64,000 bases of DNA, taken from contig NZ_JAFNAW010000010.1 of assembly GCF_017356265.1 (NCBI RefSeq), positions 1 to 64,000 on the forward strand. Reading direction: 5' to 3'. Below are positions 51,647 through 62,485 of the stretch, in pieces (position 1 is the first letter of the stretch; each line of letters begins with the position of its first letter). A program made the position numbers and the translations under genes. The notes under the pieces were generated by a model. The model was not told the origin of the DNA. It was given only the letters and a program-made list of their open reading frames with translations, and did not search any database. This DNA comes from Paracoccus fontiphilus. GTDB taxonomy: Bacteria; Pseudomonadota; Alphaproteobacteria; Rhodobacterales; Rhodobacteraceae.

Positions 51647-52486
51647 TCAGCGATCGAACTGCGGCAGGGCGATGCGGGCGACCTGTTCCACGATCGGATC
51701 GACCGACAGGGGATGGGCCTCGTTCGAGTGATCCTGCGGGTCGCCGATGTTCTGCCAGACGCCGCCCTTGTAGATTTCCAGGGCCGAGAACTTGGCCTTG
51801 TAGTCCATCTTGCGGCTGCCGGGCACCCAATAGCCCAGGTAGATGAAGGGCAGCTTCGCGGCGCGCGCGATCTCGATATGATCCAGGATCAGGTAGGTTC
51901 CCAGGCTGGCCGGTTGCAGGATCGGATGGTAGAAGCTGTAGACAAGGCTGAGGCCGTCATCCAGCACGTCGGTCAGGCAGACGGCGGCCAGGAAGTCGTC
52001 GCCGGGCGCCAGCCGTTCCGGCCGGTCGGCGCTGCAACGGTATTCGATGACGCGGGTCTTGACCGGCGTTTCCTCGATCATCGCGGCGAATTCGAAGATG
52101 TCCATGTCGGCCATCCCGCCATCGGCATGGCGGCTGTCGAGGTAGCGGCGGAACAGTTCGAACTGCTCCTCGGTCGCCCAGGCGCTGGTGGCAAGGCGCC
52201 GCAGGCCCGCGTTGCGCCGCAGCAGACGGCGCTGCGTGCGCGACGGCTGGAAATCCGCCACGCGGATCCGCGCCGACATGCAGGCGACGCAGCTTTCGCA
52301 ACTGGGGCGGTACAGCACATTCTGGGACCGGCGGAAGCCCTGCCGGGACAGGGCGTTGTTCAGGTCGGACGCGTTGTCGCCATGCAGCGCTGTGAACAGC
52401 TTGCGTTCCGCCCGGCCATGCAGATAGGGGCACGGCTGCGGAGCCGTGACATAGAACTGCGGCGCATGGGGAAGGGTATGGCGCAT
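51647..52486 (-). CDS. bpt: Aspartate/glutamate leucyltransferase
   Basis: Adds leucine to proteins with N-terminal Asp or Glu, marking them for the N-degron pathway. The 279-residue protein has the N-terminal cysteine-rich part ([10 protein letters not shown] and [17 protein letters not shown]) and the conserved C-terminal domain ([39 protein letters not shown]). ATG 52486 is used; a TTG one codon upstream is unlikely. It is separate from ilvB, whose promoter lies downstream of it. Confidence 0.93.
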   Translation of the reverse strand: MRHTLPHAPQFYVTAPQPCPYLHGRAERKLFTALHGDNASDLNNALSRQGFRRSQNVLYRPSCESCVACMSARIRVADFQPSRTQRRLLRRNAGLRRLATSAWATEEQFELFRRYLDSRHADGGMADMDIFEFAAMIEETPVKTRVIEYRCSADRPERLAPGDDFLAAVCLTDVLDDGLSLVYSFYHPILQPASLGTYLILDHIEIARAAKLPFIYLGYWVPGSRKMDYKAKFSALEIYKGGVWQNIGDPQDHSNEAHPLSVDPIVEQVARIALPQFDR

Positions 52487-52655
52487 CAACGGCGGCCCTT
52501 GTGGCGGTTTGTCGTTCCAGAACTGATCATGCGCCGAAAAGGATCCGTCTGCCCAACTGTGGATTTGGCCGAAAGCCTAACAATGAAAGCGTGACACGCC
52601 AAGCGGGGAAAGAGTTAAAGGCCGAACTGCCGCTGCACCCGGCGCCGGCGGCCCG

Positions 52656-52733
52656 GATCGACAGGCCCGGATTGATGGGCCCAGATTGACGGGCTCAGAT
52701 TGACGGGCTCAGATTGACGGGCTCAGATTGACG
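52656..52733. repeat. 14-bp tandem repeat upstream of glnE
   Basis: About 5.6 copies of GATTGACGGGCTCA: units begin at 52656, 52670, 52684, 52698, 52712 and 52726 (partial). The three central units are identical and the first two are diverged. It ends 22-30 bases before the likely glnE start and each unit carries a TTGAC, so copy number could alter glnE expression. Confidence 0.92.
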
Positions 52734-52754
52734 TGGCGGGGGCTTTGGCTAACC

Positions 52755-55568
52755 ATGCGGCGCATGGATTTCGCAGCCCGCATCACCCGCCATCCCCTTG
52801 CCGCCGACCCGGACCGGGCGCAGCATGTCCTTTCCCTGCTCCCTGCGCTGGACCCGTCCCTGGCCGCCCTTGTCGGCGGCGCGGCGGGATGCAGCCCCTA
52901 TCTGGCAGGTCTCTTGCAGCAGGAAGCCGAGTGGCTGCCCGGCGCCCTAGGCCACGACGACGTGGTCGCGCGGGAAACGGCGGGCTTCGAGGACCTGGGT
53001 GCCGAGGATCTGGCCATCGCCCTGCGCCGGGCCAAGCGCCGCGTTGCGCTTTACACCGCACTGGCCGACCTGGGCGGCGTCTGGCCGCTGGAGCAGGTCA
53101 CGGCCGTGCTGTCCGACCTTGCCGACCGGGCGGTCGATCTGGCCTTGCGCGCCCATGTCGCGCAGGAACGCCGACGCGGCAAGCTGCCGCCCAGCGACGC
53201 CGAATGCGGCGGCCTGTTCGCCCTGGCGATGGGCAAGGGCGGCGCGCGAGAGCTGAACTACAGCTCCGACATCGACCTGATCGTCCTGTTCGATGAAACC
53301 GCCTATGCCGAGGCGGACCAGCAAGAGGCGCGGGCCGCCCTGATCCGGGCCACGCGCAAGATGACCGCCCTGCTGTCCGAGGTCACGGCGCATGGCTATG
53401 TCTTCCGCACCGACCTGCGGCTGCGGCCCGATGCCTCGGTCACGCCGGTCTGTATCTCGACCGCGGCGGCGCTGGCCTATTACGAGGCCGAAGGGCGGAC
53501 CTGGGAACGCGCCGCCTTCATCAAGGCCCGCGCGGCGGCGGGCGATGTCGCGGCGGGCGAGCGCTTCCTGCGCGAGCTGCGGCCCTTCGTCTGGCGCAAG
53601 CACCTGGATTTCGCCGCCATCCAGGACGCGCACGACATGCGCCTGCGCATCCGCGACCACAAGGGCCTGGGCGGGCGGCTGGAGATTCCAAGCCACAACA
53701 TGAAGCTGGGCCGGGGCGGCATCCGGGAGATCGAGTTCTTCACCCAGACGCGCCAACTGATCGCGGGCGGGCGCGACCCCGGCCTGCGCCAGCGCGACAC
53801 CGTGGGCGGGCTTGCGGCACTGGCGGCAAAGGGCTGGATTCCCGCGGACGTGGCGCAGCACCTGACCGACCACTATCGCGAACACCGCGACATCGAGCAT
53901 CGCATCCAGATGGTCAACGACGCCCAGACCCACTGCCTGCCCAAGGACAGGTCCGGCATTGCCCTCATCGCCGCGATGATGGGAAAGGATGACCCCGACG
54001 CCTGGTCGGCCCGCCTGCGCACGCGGCTGGAGCATGTGCACGAGCTTACCGAAACCTTCTTCGCCCCCGGAGAAATCGTCCAGCGGCCCTCGATCTCGGC
54101 GGAATCGCAGGCGATCATCGACCGCTGGCACGCCTATCCTGCGCTTCGGTCGCTCCGCGCGCAGCAGATCTTCAAGCGGGTCGAGCCGCAGCTTCTGTCG
54201 CGCATGGCCCGCACCGGCCACCCGGCCGAGGCGCTTGGCCGATTCGACGGCTTCCTGTCGGGCCTGCCCGCCGGCGTGCAGATCTTCTCGCTGTTCGAGG
54301 CCAATCCCCAGTTGATCGACCTTCTGGTCGACATCTGCGGCAGCGCGCCGGGCCTTGCGGCCTATCTGTCGCGCCATTCGGCGGTCCTTGACGCCGTGCT
54401 GGGGGGCAGCTTCTTCTCGCCCTGGCCCGGCGCGCAAGGGTTGCGCACGGAAGCGGAGCAGATGCTTCAATCGGCACTGACGGGGCCGGGGGGCGGATAC
54501 GAGGCCGCCCTGGATGCCGCCCGCCGCTGGGCGCATGAATGGCATTTCCGCGTCGGCGTTCACCACCTGCGCGGGCTGATCGACGCGGACGAGGCGGCGG
54601 TCCAGTACGCCGACATCGCCGACGCCTGCATCGCGGCGCTGGTTCCCGTGACTTTGGCCGATTTCGCGCGCAAGCATGGCACGCCGCCGGGACGGGGCGC
54701 GGTGGTGCTGGGCATGGGATCGCTGGGCGCGCGCACGCTGAACGCCGGATCGGACCTGGACCTGATCGTGATCTATGATGCCCAGGGGGCGGAAGGCTCG
54801 GACGGGCCGCGTCCCCTGGCGGCGCGGCCCTATTATTCGCGGCTGACGCAGGCGCTGATCACCGCCGTCTCGGCCCCCACGGCGGAAGGCCGCCTTTTCG
54901 AGGTGGACATGCGCCTGCGTCCCTCGGGGCGTCAGGGGCCCGTGGCGACCGCCATCCAAAGCTTCGAAAGCTACCAGATGACCGAGGCCTGGACCTGGGA
55001 GCATCTGGCCCTGACCCGCGCTCGCGTGGTGGCCGTGGCAGGCGAGGGCGCCGGGCGGCTGGCCGAGGATATCGAGGCGCTGCGCCTTGCGGTGCTGCGC
55101 CGGCGCGGCACCGATCCGCGGGTGATGCCCGACCTGGCCGACATGCGCGAACGGATCTTCACCGCCAAGCCCATCGACGGACGGTGGGAAGCCAAGATCG
55201 GCCCCGGCCGTCTCCAGGACATCGACTTGCTGGCGCAGTCGCTGGCGCTGCGGGCCGGCGATCCGGCGCGGGGCACCCTTGCGCAGTTGCGGGCCGGGCG
55301 GCGCGCGGGCCTGATCACGACGGCGGATGCCGACCGGCTGGCGTCGATCTGGCGGCTTCTGTGGCGGCTTCACGCCTCGGGGCGCCTGCTGACCGCCAAG
55401 CCCTTGAACCTGGATGAGATCGGTCTGGGCGGTCAGGAGTTCCTGCTGCGCGAAAGCGGAGTAGGCTCGATCCCCGAACTGGAGGAGCGCCTGCGCGCGG
55501 CCTGCGCCGAATCTGCCGGATTGATCGACGCGGCCCTGACCGCCGAGGCAAGCGTCGCGCCGGCCTAG
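52755..55568 (+). CDS. glnE: Bifunctional glutamine synthetase adenylyltransferase/deadenylase
   Basis: Adds and removes AMP on glutamine synthetase in response to nitrogen status. The 937-residue protein contains two nucleotidyltransferase domains, both with intact metal sites: ELNYSSDIDLIVLFDE near residue 170 and RTLNAGSDLDLIVIYDAQG near 665, separated by the regulatory region. ATG 52755 or 52764 fits; there is no strong ribosome site, and a 14-bp repeat array lies just upstream. Its stop overlaps the convergent GT2 gene by 4 bp. Confidence 0.94.
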   Translation: MRRMDFAARITRHPLAADPDRAQHVLSLLPALDPSLAALVGGAAGCSPYLAGLLQQEAEWLPGALGHDDVVARETAGFEDLGAEDLAIALRRAKRRVALYTALADLGGVWPLEQVTAVLSDLADRAVDLALRAHVAQERRRGKLPPSDAECGGLFALAMGKGGARELNYSSDIDLIVLFDETAYAEADQQEARAALIRATRKMTALLSEVTAHGYVFRTDLRLRPDASVTPVCISTAAALAYYEAEGRTWERAAFIKARAAAGDVAAGERFLRELRPFVWRKHLDFAAIQDAHDMRLRIRDHKGLGGRLEIPSHNMKLGRGGIREIEFFTQTRQLIAGGRDPGLRQRDTVGGLAALAAKGWIPADVAQHLTDHYREHRDIEHRIQMVNDAQTHCLPKDRSGIALIAAMMGKDDPDAWSARLRTRLEHVHELTETFFAPGEIVQRPSISAESQAIIDRWHAYPALRSLRAQQIFKRVEPQLLSRMARTGHPAEALGRFDGFLSGLPAGVQIFSLFEANPQLIDLLVDICGSAPGLAAYLSRHSAVLDAVLGGSFFSPWPGAQGLRTEAEQMLQSALTGPGGGYEAALDAARRWAHEWHFRVGVHHLRGLIDADEAAVQYADIADACIAALVPVTLADFARKHGTPPGRGAVVLGMGSLGARTLNAGSDLDLIVIYDAQGAEGSDGPRPLAARPYYSRLTQALITAVSAPTAEGRLFEVDMRLRPSGRQGPVATAIQSFESYQMTEAWTWEHLALTRARVVAVAGEGAGRLAEDIEALRLAVLRRRGTDPRVMPDLADMRERIFTAKPIDGRWEAKIGPGRLQDIDLLAQSLALRAGDPARGTLAQLRAGRRAGLITTADADRLASIWRLLWRLHASGRLLTAKPLNLDEIGLGGQEFLLRESGVGSIPELEERLRAACAESAGLIDAALTAEASVAPA

Positions 55569-57616
55569 GCGCTTTTCCGGATGGGCGTTGCCAGGGGCTC
55601 GGACCCGGTCGCCGGTTCGGCGGCCGGCGCCCGATCCGTCCTGCGGTCGCCGATGGAGCCCAGCAAGGGCACCTGGACCGTGCCTTCGGGCGTTGCGGTC
55701 GCGACATCGACGGCGTCATAGATCCCGTGCGCGGTCTTGTCCCAGTAGAAGGGCTTCACGACCACCTCGTAGATCGCCTTCCAGCCGGCAAGGCAGCCCA
55801 GCGGGAAATACAGGTGCAGGCTGGGCACCCAATACATCAGGTGGCGATGCTTGTCGGCCCGCACGGCCCACATGCCCACCCCGATGCTGAGCAGTTCCGA
55901 GGCGACAAAGGTGCCGAACAGCGCCGGAATGGCATAGCCGCCCCAGACCCCGGCCAGGGGCTCGCGCAGGGGATGCGGCAGGCCGAGGCTCAGCAGCCAG
56001 AAGCTCCACAGGATGGGGGCCAGCAGGTATTGCGACAGGCTGCCCAGGAACTGGATCTGGAAGCCGATGAAGCGCCGGGGGCCAAGCTCGCGCCACAGGG
56101 CGCGCGGGTTACGCATGTGGACGCCCCAGGTCATCGCGTAGCCCTTCAGCCAGCGTGACCGTTGCTTGACCCAGGGCAGGGCGCGGCAGTTCGCCTCCTC
56201 GTCGGTGGTGGTGTCGATGATCTCGGTCCGCCAGCCGCGACGGGCCAGCCGCACGCCAAGGTCGGCGTCCTCGGTCACGTTCCAGGCGTCCCAGGCGCCG
56301 ACCTGTTCCAGCGCGTCGCGGCGGAAGAACAGGGTGGTGCCGCCCAAGGGTACCACCAGGCCGAGGCGCGCGATGCCGGGCAGGATCACCCGGAACCAGG
56401 CGGCGTATTCGATGGTGAAGCAGCGCGCCAGCCAGTTGGTGCGGGGATTATAGAAATCCAGCGCGCCCTGCAGGCAGGCCACGTCGGCGGGCGCAAAGTG
56501 GAAACGGCGCGCGACGGTGTGCAACTGGTCGGGGTCGGGCCGGTCCTCGGCATCCCAGACGCCGATGATATTGCCCCGGCAGAAGTTCAGGGCATAGTTC
56601 AGTGCGCGCGGCTTGGTCTGAACGGGGCCGTTCGGAACCTCGACCACGCGAATCCAGCCGGGCAGGCGGGCGCCTTGCAGGGCGTTGCGCGTGACCTGGT
56701 CGCTGGCCTCGATCACCAGCAGGATGTCGGTCAATTCGCGCGGGTAATCCAGGCGCGACAGGCGGCCCACCAGCTTGCCCGCGACGTCGCTTTCCCGAAA
56801 CAGCGGCACCATGACCGAGATCACGGGCAGCGGCCCGGTCATCTCGGCCTGCTTGGCCCGGCCCCGGGCCAGATCCTTGGCCAGGGCGCCCTGCTCGGCC
56901 AGGATGCGCCGGCTGGACAGGAAGGCCAGCAGCTTCAGCCCGCTTTGCGCCAGCAAGGACGCGGTGGCCCACAGGGTCAGGACCGACAGGATCATCACGG
57001 GCGCGAACCACAGTCCAAGCGCCAGAACCGCCATCGCGCCCAAGGCGATGCGGCCGGTGCGCGCCTCGTTCCGCGAGCGGCAGCTTTCGACGGCGGGAAC
57101 GCGCATCTCGGCCTGGCGGATCATGGCGATGCGGCGCACGGCAAGAATGGCGGCCTGGACCTGATCCTCGCTGCACAGAAGCATCCGGACCTGGCCGAAG
57201 CTGGCGGGGAAGGACGGGATCAAGGCGGCAAAAGCCTCGGGGCGGGCGGTGGCGATCCAGGTGACGCCGCCGATGCGGCGCCAAGGCAGGATCGCATTGG
57301 CAAGGCAGAACTCGGCGCCCAAGGCATCGATCAGGCGCGGGTCGCCGGGCGTCTTGGCCGGATCGAGCGCGGTCGTGCGCCATTGCCGGGTCAGGGCGCG
57401 CAACAGCGCTTCGGGCGTGACCCAGCCTTGGGACAGCAGGATTTGCCCCAGACGGCTTTCCTGCCGCCCGCGCATCACGCTGGCCTTCAGCAGGTTGCCG
57501 GGATCGACGGCGCCGTCTTCCAGCAGCAGTTGGCCCAAAGGCGCCTGGTTGCGCGGCGCCAAGGTCGGCGCGGCGGCGTCGGCGGGCAGGACGGCTGCGG
57601 GGTGCGGACTGGCCAT
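55565..57616 (-). CDS. GT2 membrane glycosyltransferase with T2SS-E-like N-terminal domain
   Basis: A 683-residue protein with two parts. Residues about 25-180 resemble the GspE/MshEN N-terminal module (LGQLLLEDGAVDPGNLL and RLGQILLSQGWVTPEALL, a pair of helical repeats). After two membrane helices comes a processive-type GT2 domain: VISVMVPLFRESDVAG, VWDAEDRPDPDQL, VTEDADLGVRLARRG and QRSRWLKGYAMTW (QxxRW), then four or more membrane helices. The MshEN module binds cyclic-di-GMP in some proteins, so polysaccharide export under such control is plausible but unproven. A CtrA-like box lies 44 bp upstream. Confidence 0.88.
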   Translation of the reverse strand: MASPHPAAVLPADAAAPTLAPRNQAPLGQLLLEDGAVDPGNLLKASVMRGRQESRLGQILLSQGWVTPEALLRALTRQWRTTALDPAKTPGDPRLIDALGAEFCLANAILPWRRIGGVTWIATARPEAFAALIPSFPASFGQVRMLLCSEDQVQAAILAVRRIAMIRQAEMRVPAVESCRSRNEARTGRIALGAMAVLALGLWFAPVMILSVLTLWATASLLAQSGLKLLAFLSSRRILAEQGALAKDLARGRAKQAEMTGPLPVISVMVPLFRESDVAGKLVGRLSRLDYPRELTDILLVIEASDQVTRNALQGARLPGWIRVVEVPNGPVQTKPRALNYALNFCRGNIIGVWDAEDRPDPDQLHTVARRFHFAPADVACLQGALDFYNPRTNWLARCFTIEYAAWFRVILPGIARLGLVVPLGGTTLFFRRDALEQVGAWDAWNVTEDADLGVRLARRGWRTEIIDTTTDEEANCRALPWVKQRSRWLKGYAMTWGVHMRNPRALWRELGPRRFIGFQIQFLGSLSQYLLAPILWSFWLLSLGLPHPLREPLAGVWGGYAIPALFGTFVASELLSIGVGMWAVRADKHRHLMYWVPSLHLYFPLGCLAGWKAIYEVVVKPFYWDKTAHGIYDAVDVATATPEGTVQVPLLGSIGDRRTDRAPAAEPATGSEPLATPIRKSA

Positions 57617-57659
57617 GGGCGATTCCCTTCTGGATCGCCCATGGGTGGCATGGAAGCCG

Positions 57660-57674
57660 TTAAGAAGCGGTTAA
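57660..57674 (-). promoter_or_regulatory. CtrA-like box upstream of the GT2 gene
   Basis: TTAAGAAGCGGTTAA, a perfect TTAA-N7-TTAA; on the gene's strand it reads TTAACCGCTTCTTAAC, including the trailing C of the alphaproteobacterial CtrA consensus. It overlaps the carA stop codon and lies 44 bp from the GT2 ATG. Confidence 0.6.
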
Positions 57675-58825
57675 GTCCCCGACCGGCGGTTGCGCATCGC
57701 GTCGGCGAAGCGCTGGAACAGATACAGGCTGTCCTGCGGCCCCGGCGCGGCCTCGGGGTGGTATTGCACGGAAAAGACCGGCTTGTCCGCGACGCGGATG
57801 CCGCAGTTGCTGCCGTCGAACAGGCTGACATGGGTCTCGATCACGCCTGCGGGCAGGGACTGGCTGTCCACCGCGAAGCCGTGGTTCATGGACGTGATCT
57901 CGACCTTGCCGGTTTCCGTGTCGCGCACCGGATGGTTCGCCCCGTGATGGCCGTGGCCCATCTTCACGGTCTTCGCGCCAAGCGCCAGCGCCAGCATCTG
58001 GTGGCCCAGGCAGATGCCGAAGATCGGCATGTCGCGGTCCAGCAGGTTCTGGATCATCGGCACGGCATATTCGCCGGTCGCCGCCGGATCGCCGGGACCG
58101 TTCGACAGGAACACGCCCTCGGGCTGGTGCGCCAGGACCTCCTCGGCCGTGGCGGTGGCGGGCAGCACGGTCACGTCGGCGCCGAAGGCCACCAGCGAGC
58201 GCAGGATGTTGCGTTTCGCGCCGTAATCCAAGGCCACGACCTTGAAGGGCTTCTGTTCGGGCGAGGTTCCGAAACCCTTGCCCCATTCCCAGGCCCCCTG
58301 GTCCCAGCGATAGCTTTGCCGGCAGGTCACGTCGCGGGCCAGATCCAGGCCGACGAGGCCGGTCCAGCCGCGTGCCTTGGCGACCATGGCGGCGATGTCG
58401 AAGTTGCCGTCGGGGTCATGGGCCAGCACCACGTGCGGCGCGCCCTGCTGGCGGATCGCGCGGGTCAGGCGGCGGGTATCGACGCCGCCGATGCCGATGC
58501 GGCCGCGCCGCGCCATCCAGTCGGACAGGTCGCCCGCCGCGCGCCAGTTCGACGGCTCGGTGGGGTCCCAGCGGACCACGATGCCGCTGGCGACCGGGTC
58601 GGGGGCCTCGTCGTCTTCGGGCGTGATGCCGGTGTTGCCGATATGCGGAAAGGTGAAGGTGACGATCTGGCTGGCATAGGAGGGATCGGTCATGATCTCC
58701 TGATAGCCGGTCATCGCGGTGTTGAAGACCAACTCGGCCACGACCTCTCCGGGGGCGCCGAAACCCTGGCCGTAGAAGACGGTCCCGTCGGCAAGCGCAA
58801 GGCAGGCGGTCGGTTTGTTGGCCAT
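57671..58825 (-). CDS. carA: Carbamoyl-phosphate synthase small subunit
   Basis: Glutaminase subunit supplying ammonia for carbamoyl phosphate (arginine and pyrimidines). The 384-residue product has the N-terminal CarA domain (FNTAMTGYQEIMTDPSYASQIV) and a class I amidotransferase domain with nucleophile Cys in GICLGHQMLALALG, GHHGANHPV and catalytic His-x-Glu in SVQYHPEAAPGP. ATG 58825 lies behind a strong promoter. The longer frame upstream runs into yqeY and is rejected. carB is not in the window. Confidence 0.96.
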   Translation of the reverse strand: MANKPTACLALADGTVFYGQGFGAPGEVVAELVFNTAMTGYQEIMTDPSYASQIVTFTFPHIGNTGITPEDDEAPDPVASGIVVRWDPTEPSNWRAAGDLSDWMARRGRIGIGGVDTRRLTRAIRQQGAPHVVLAHDPDGNFDIAAMVAKARGWTGLVGLDLARDVTCRQSYRWDQGAWEWGKGFGTSPEQKPFKVVALDYGAKRNILRSLVAFGADVTVLPATATAEEVLAHQPEGVFLSNGPGDPAATGEYAVPMIQNLLDRDMPIFGICLGHQMLALALGAKTVKMGHGHHGANHPVRDTETGKVEITSMNHGFAVDSQSLPAGVIETHVSLFDGSNCGIRVADKPVFSVQYHPEAAPGPQDSLYLFQRFADAMRNRRSGT

Positions 58826-58855
58826 AGCAAGCACCCTTTGTCTGAAATCTGCCGG

Positions 58856-58884
58856 TGAATAAGGGCGAGGGGCGGCAAGGTCAA
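58856..58884 (-). promoter_or_regulatory. Predicted carA promoter
   Basis: On the minus strand TTGACC (58884-58879), 17-base spacer, TATTCA (58861-58856), 30 bases before the carA ATG. Confidence 0.6.
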
Positions 58885-58898
58885 GGACAAGGCCCGTC

Positions 58899-58927
58899 TT
58901 GATTTGGTCGGTCCGCTGTCCTAAGTC
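58899..58927 (+). promoter_or_regulatory. Predicted yqeY promoter
   Basis: TTGATT (58899-58904), 17 bases, TAAGTC (58922-58927), 27 bases before the yqeY ATG, divergent from the carA promoter. Confidence 0.45.
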
Positions 58928-58954
58928 GCAGGCTTTCGCGCCCAGGAGACGCCA

Positions 58955-59416
58955 ATGGACCTGCGAGCCACGCTGCAAGCCGCCACGAAGGAAGCCATGA
59001 AAGCCAAGGACAGCGCCCGGCTGTCCACGCTGCGCCTGATCGGCGCCGCCATCAAGGATCGCGAGATCGCGGCGAGAGTCGGCGACGGGGACGGCACGCT
59101 GGGCGACGCAGACCTGATCGCCATCCTGTCGAAGATGGTCAAGCAGCGCCAGGAATCCGCCAAGGCCTATGAAGAAGGCGGGCGGCTGGAACTGGCCCAG
59201 AAGGAAGAAGCCGAGATCGGCGTCATCCAGGAATTCCTGCCCCGGCAACTGACCGAGGCGGAAACCGCCGCCGCCATCGACGCCGCCATAGGCGCGCTTG
59301 GCGCCACCGGCATCCGCGACATGGGCCGCGTCATGGCCGAGCTGCGCGACCGCCACGCGGGCCAGACGGACTTCGGCGCCGTGGGGCCGATGGTCAAGGC
59401 GCGGCTGCTGAACTGA
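58955..59416 (+). CDS. yqeY: GatB/YqeY domain-containing protein
   Basis: A 153-residue helical protein of the YqeY family, related to the tail domain of GatB that contacts tRNA. LRATLQAATKEAMKAKDSARLSTLRLI, then ILSKMVKQRQESAKAYEEGGR and EEAEIGVIQEFLPRQLTEAE are the conserved segments. Its precise role is unknown. It is commonly found beside carA in alphaproteobacteria, as here. Confidence 0.92.
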   Translation: MDLRATLQAATKEAMKAKDSARLSTLRLIGAAIKDREIAARVGDGDGTLGDADLIAILSKMVKQRQESAKAYEEGGRLELAQKEEAEIGVIQEFLPRQLTEAETAAAIDAAIGALGATGIRDMGRVMAELRDRHAGQTDFGAVGPMVKARLLN

Positions 59417-59454
59417 TCCGGCGGCAGGGCGTTGGTGGGCAGGAGGTGACGATC

Positions 59455-59643
59455 ATGCCCGCCAAGTCGAAAGCACAGCAGAAAGCCGCCGGCGCCGCCC
59501 TGTCGGCCAAGCGCGGCGACACGAAGGTCAAGGATCTGAAGGGCGCCTCGAAGGACATGCATGACAGCATGGACGAGCGGCAGCTTGAGGAATTGGCCGG
59601 GTCCAGCCGCAAGGGCAAGCCCGAGCATGTCGGCAAGGGCTGA
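59455..59643 (+). CDS. DUF3008 family small basic protein
   Basis: A 62-residue very hydrophilic protein starting MPAKSKAQQKAAGAALSAKR and ending SSRKGKPEHVGKG, the DUF3008 pattern. AGGAGG lies 8 bases before ATG 59455, deciding the start over a GTG at 59446. Lys/Ala-rich and probably disordered; such proteins are associated with stress or nucleic-acid binding, without proof. It ends exactly where the convergent DUF2244 gene ends. Confidence 0.85.
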   Translation: MPAKSKAQQKAAGAALSAKRGDTKVKDLKGASKDMHDSMDERQLEELAGSSRKGKPEHVGKG

Positions 59644-60137
59644 CTAGCGCAGGCTGGCGAGCCGCCGCACAAGGTCATCGTGCAGCGCGCGGCGTTCCTC
59701 GGGTGTCAGGAAGACGCCCAGCTCGATCTCTCGATTGCCGTCGGTCAGGGTCAGGTAGGACTCGACCGGGCCTTTGCGCAGGGCGGGGCGCAGCCAATAG
59801 CTGTTGGTGGACCATTCGCGCATGGGGCGGCCCGGGTCGTGTCGCAGGATCAGGACCCGGTCGCGGTCGAGCGTCAGTTCCTCGAAGGTCGTGCCCCGGC
59901 GATAGCTGTGCTGGATCGCGTACCAGACGCCGCCGATGACCAGCAGCACGAAGGGCAGCAGGCCCCACAGCACGGATGTGCCCAGCATCGCCACCACCGG
60001 CAGCGCCATGAAGCCCGCCGTCAGGCCGATGAACCAGACGAAGCCCTTGCGGGGCAGCGACTGATAGGGCCAGAGCCTCAGCCGATATGAAACGGCCCCG
60101 GTGTGATCCGGGGCCGTATCGTTCCATTCATAGGGCA

Positions 60138-60138
<1 letters not shown>
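59644..60138 (-). CDS. DUF2244 family membrane protein
   Basis: A 164-residue protein with two adjacent membrane helices (about 33-75: FVWFIGLTAGFMALPVVAM and LLPFVLLVIGGVWYAI) and a soluble beta domain (FEELTLDRDRVLILRHD, EWSTNSYWLRPAL, REIELGVFLTPEERRAL) typical of DUF2244. The start overlaps the ctaD stop in TGATG, so it is translated with cytochrome oxidase subunit I; an assembly role is a reasonable guess. Confidence 0.87.
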
Positions 60139-61826
<1,688 letters not shown>

Positions 61827-61962
61827 TCAGATATAGTGATCCGGTCCGGCAGACCGGCATTTCCTTTGGGTGTGTTCTAGACCAGCCATGCCGACCCGGC
61901 AATGCCCTAAGGACGACGGATCGGCAGCTTTTGGTGGCGGATGCTGCCCGCGCAGGTTGCGC

Positions 61963-62400
61963 CTAACGGTAGACGAGCACCGGGATCTTGGAATGGGTCA
62001 GGATCTTGGTGGCCTGGCTGCCCATGACAACCGCGGCCATCCCCCGGCGCCCGTGCGATGCCATGGCGATCAGGTCGCAGCCCTCGGCCAGGGCGGTGTC
62101 GATGATCGCCTCGTAGGGGCTGTCGTGCCACTTGTGATGCGTCTGGACGGTGACGCCCGCGGCGGCCCCCTTGTCGCGCGCGGCCTTCAGGACCCGCTCG
62201 GCATGGGCGGTGGCGTCGGCATCATAGCTTGCGCGGGTGCTTTCGACCTGCATGGCGTCGCTGCTGAGGATGCGGAAGGGTTCGGTCACGATCAGGATCG
62301 TCGCCTCGGCGCCGATCGCGCCAGCAAGGGCAAGGCCCTTGTCCACGGCCTGGGTCGCCAGTTCCGACCCGTCGGTCGGGATCAGGATATGCTTGAACAT
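61963..62400 (-). CDS. uspA: Universal stress protein UspA family
   Basis: A single-domain UspA protein of 145 residues: FKHILIPTDGSELATQAVDKGLAL at the start, and the nucleotide loop MASHGRRGMAAVVMGSQATKIL at about 112-133 (G-2x-G-9x-G-S/T type), so ATP binding is likely. A strong ribosome site (ggagga) decides ATG 62400. An FNR-like site lies 72-85 bp upstream, which suggests induction under low oxygen. Confidence 0.92.
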   Translation of the reverse strand: MFKHILIPTDGSELATQAVDKGLALAGAIGAEATILIVTEPFRILSSDAMQVESTRASYDADATAHAERVLKAARDKGAAAGVTVQTHHKWHDSPYEAIIDTALAEGCDLIAMASHGRRGMAAVVMGSQATKILTHSKIPVLVYR

Positions 62401-62471
62401 CACTCCTCCACACATTGCGGGCATCGGCCCCGTTGCATGGGCGAAGCTGTCACGAACGGCGCCGGGGCAGA

Positions 62472-62485
62472 ATGATCCAAATCAA
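62472..62485 (-). promoter_or_regulatory. FNR-like site upstream of uspA
   Basis: On the minus strand TTGATTTGGATCAT: 9 of 10 matches to TTGAT-N4-ATCAA. Its centre is 78 bp from the uspA ATG, so a class II start would give a leader of about 37 bases. It overlaps the T-rich tail of the cycA terminator. Confidence 0.55.
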
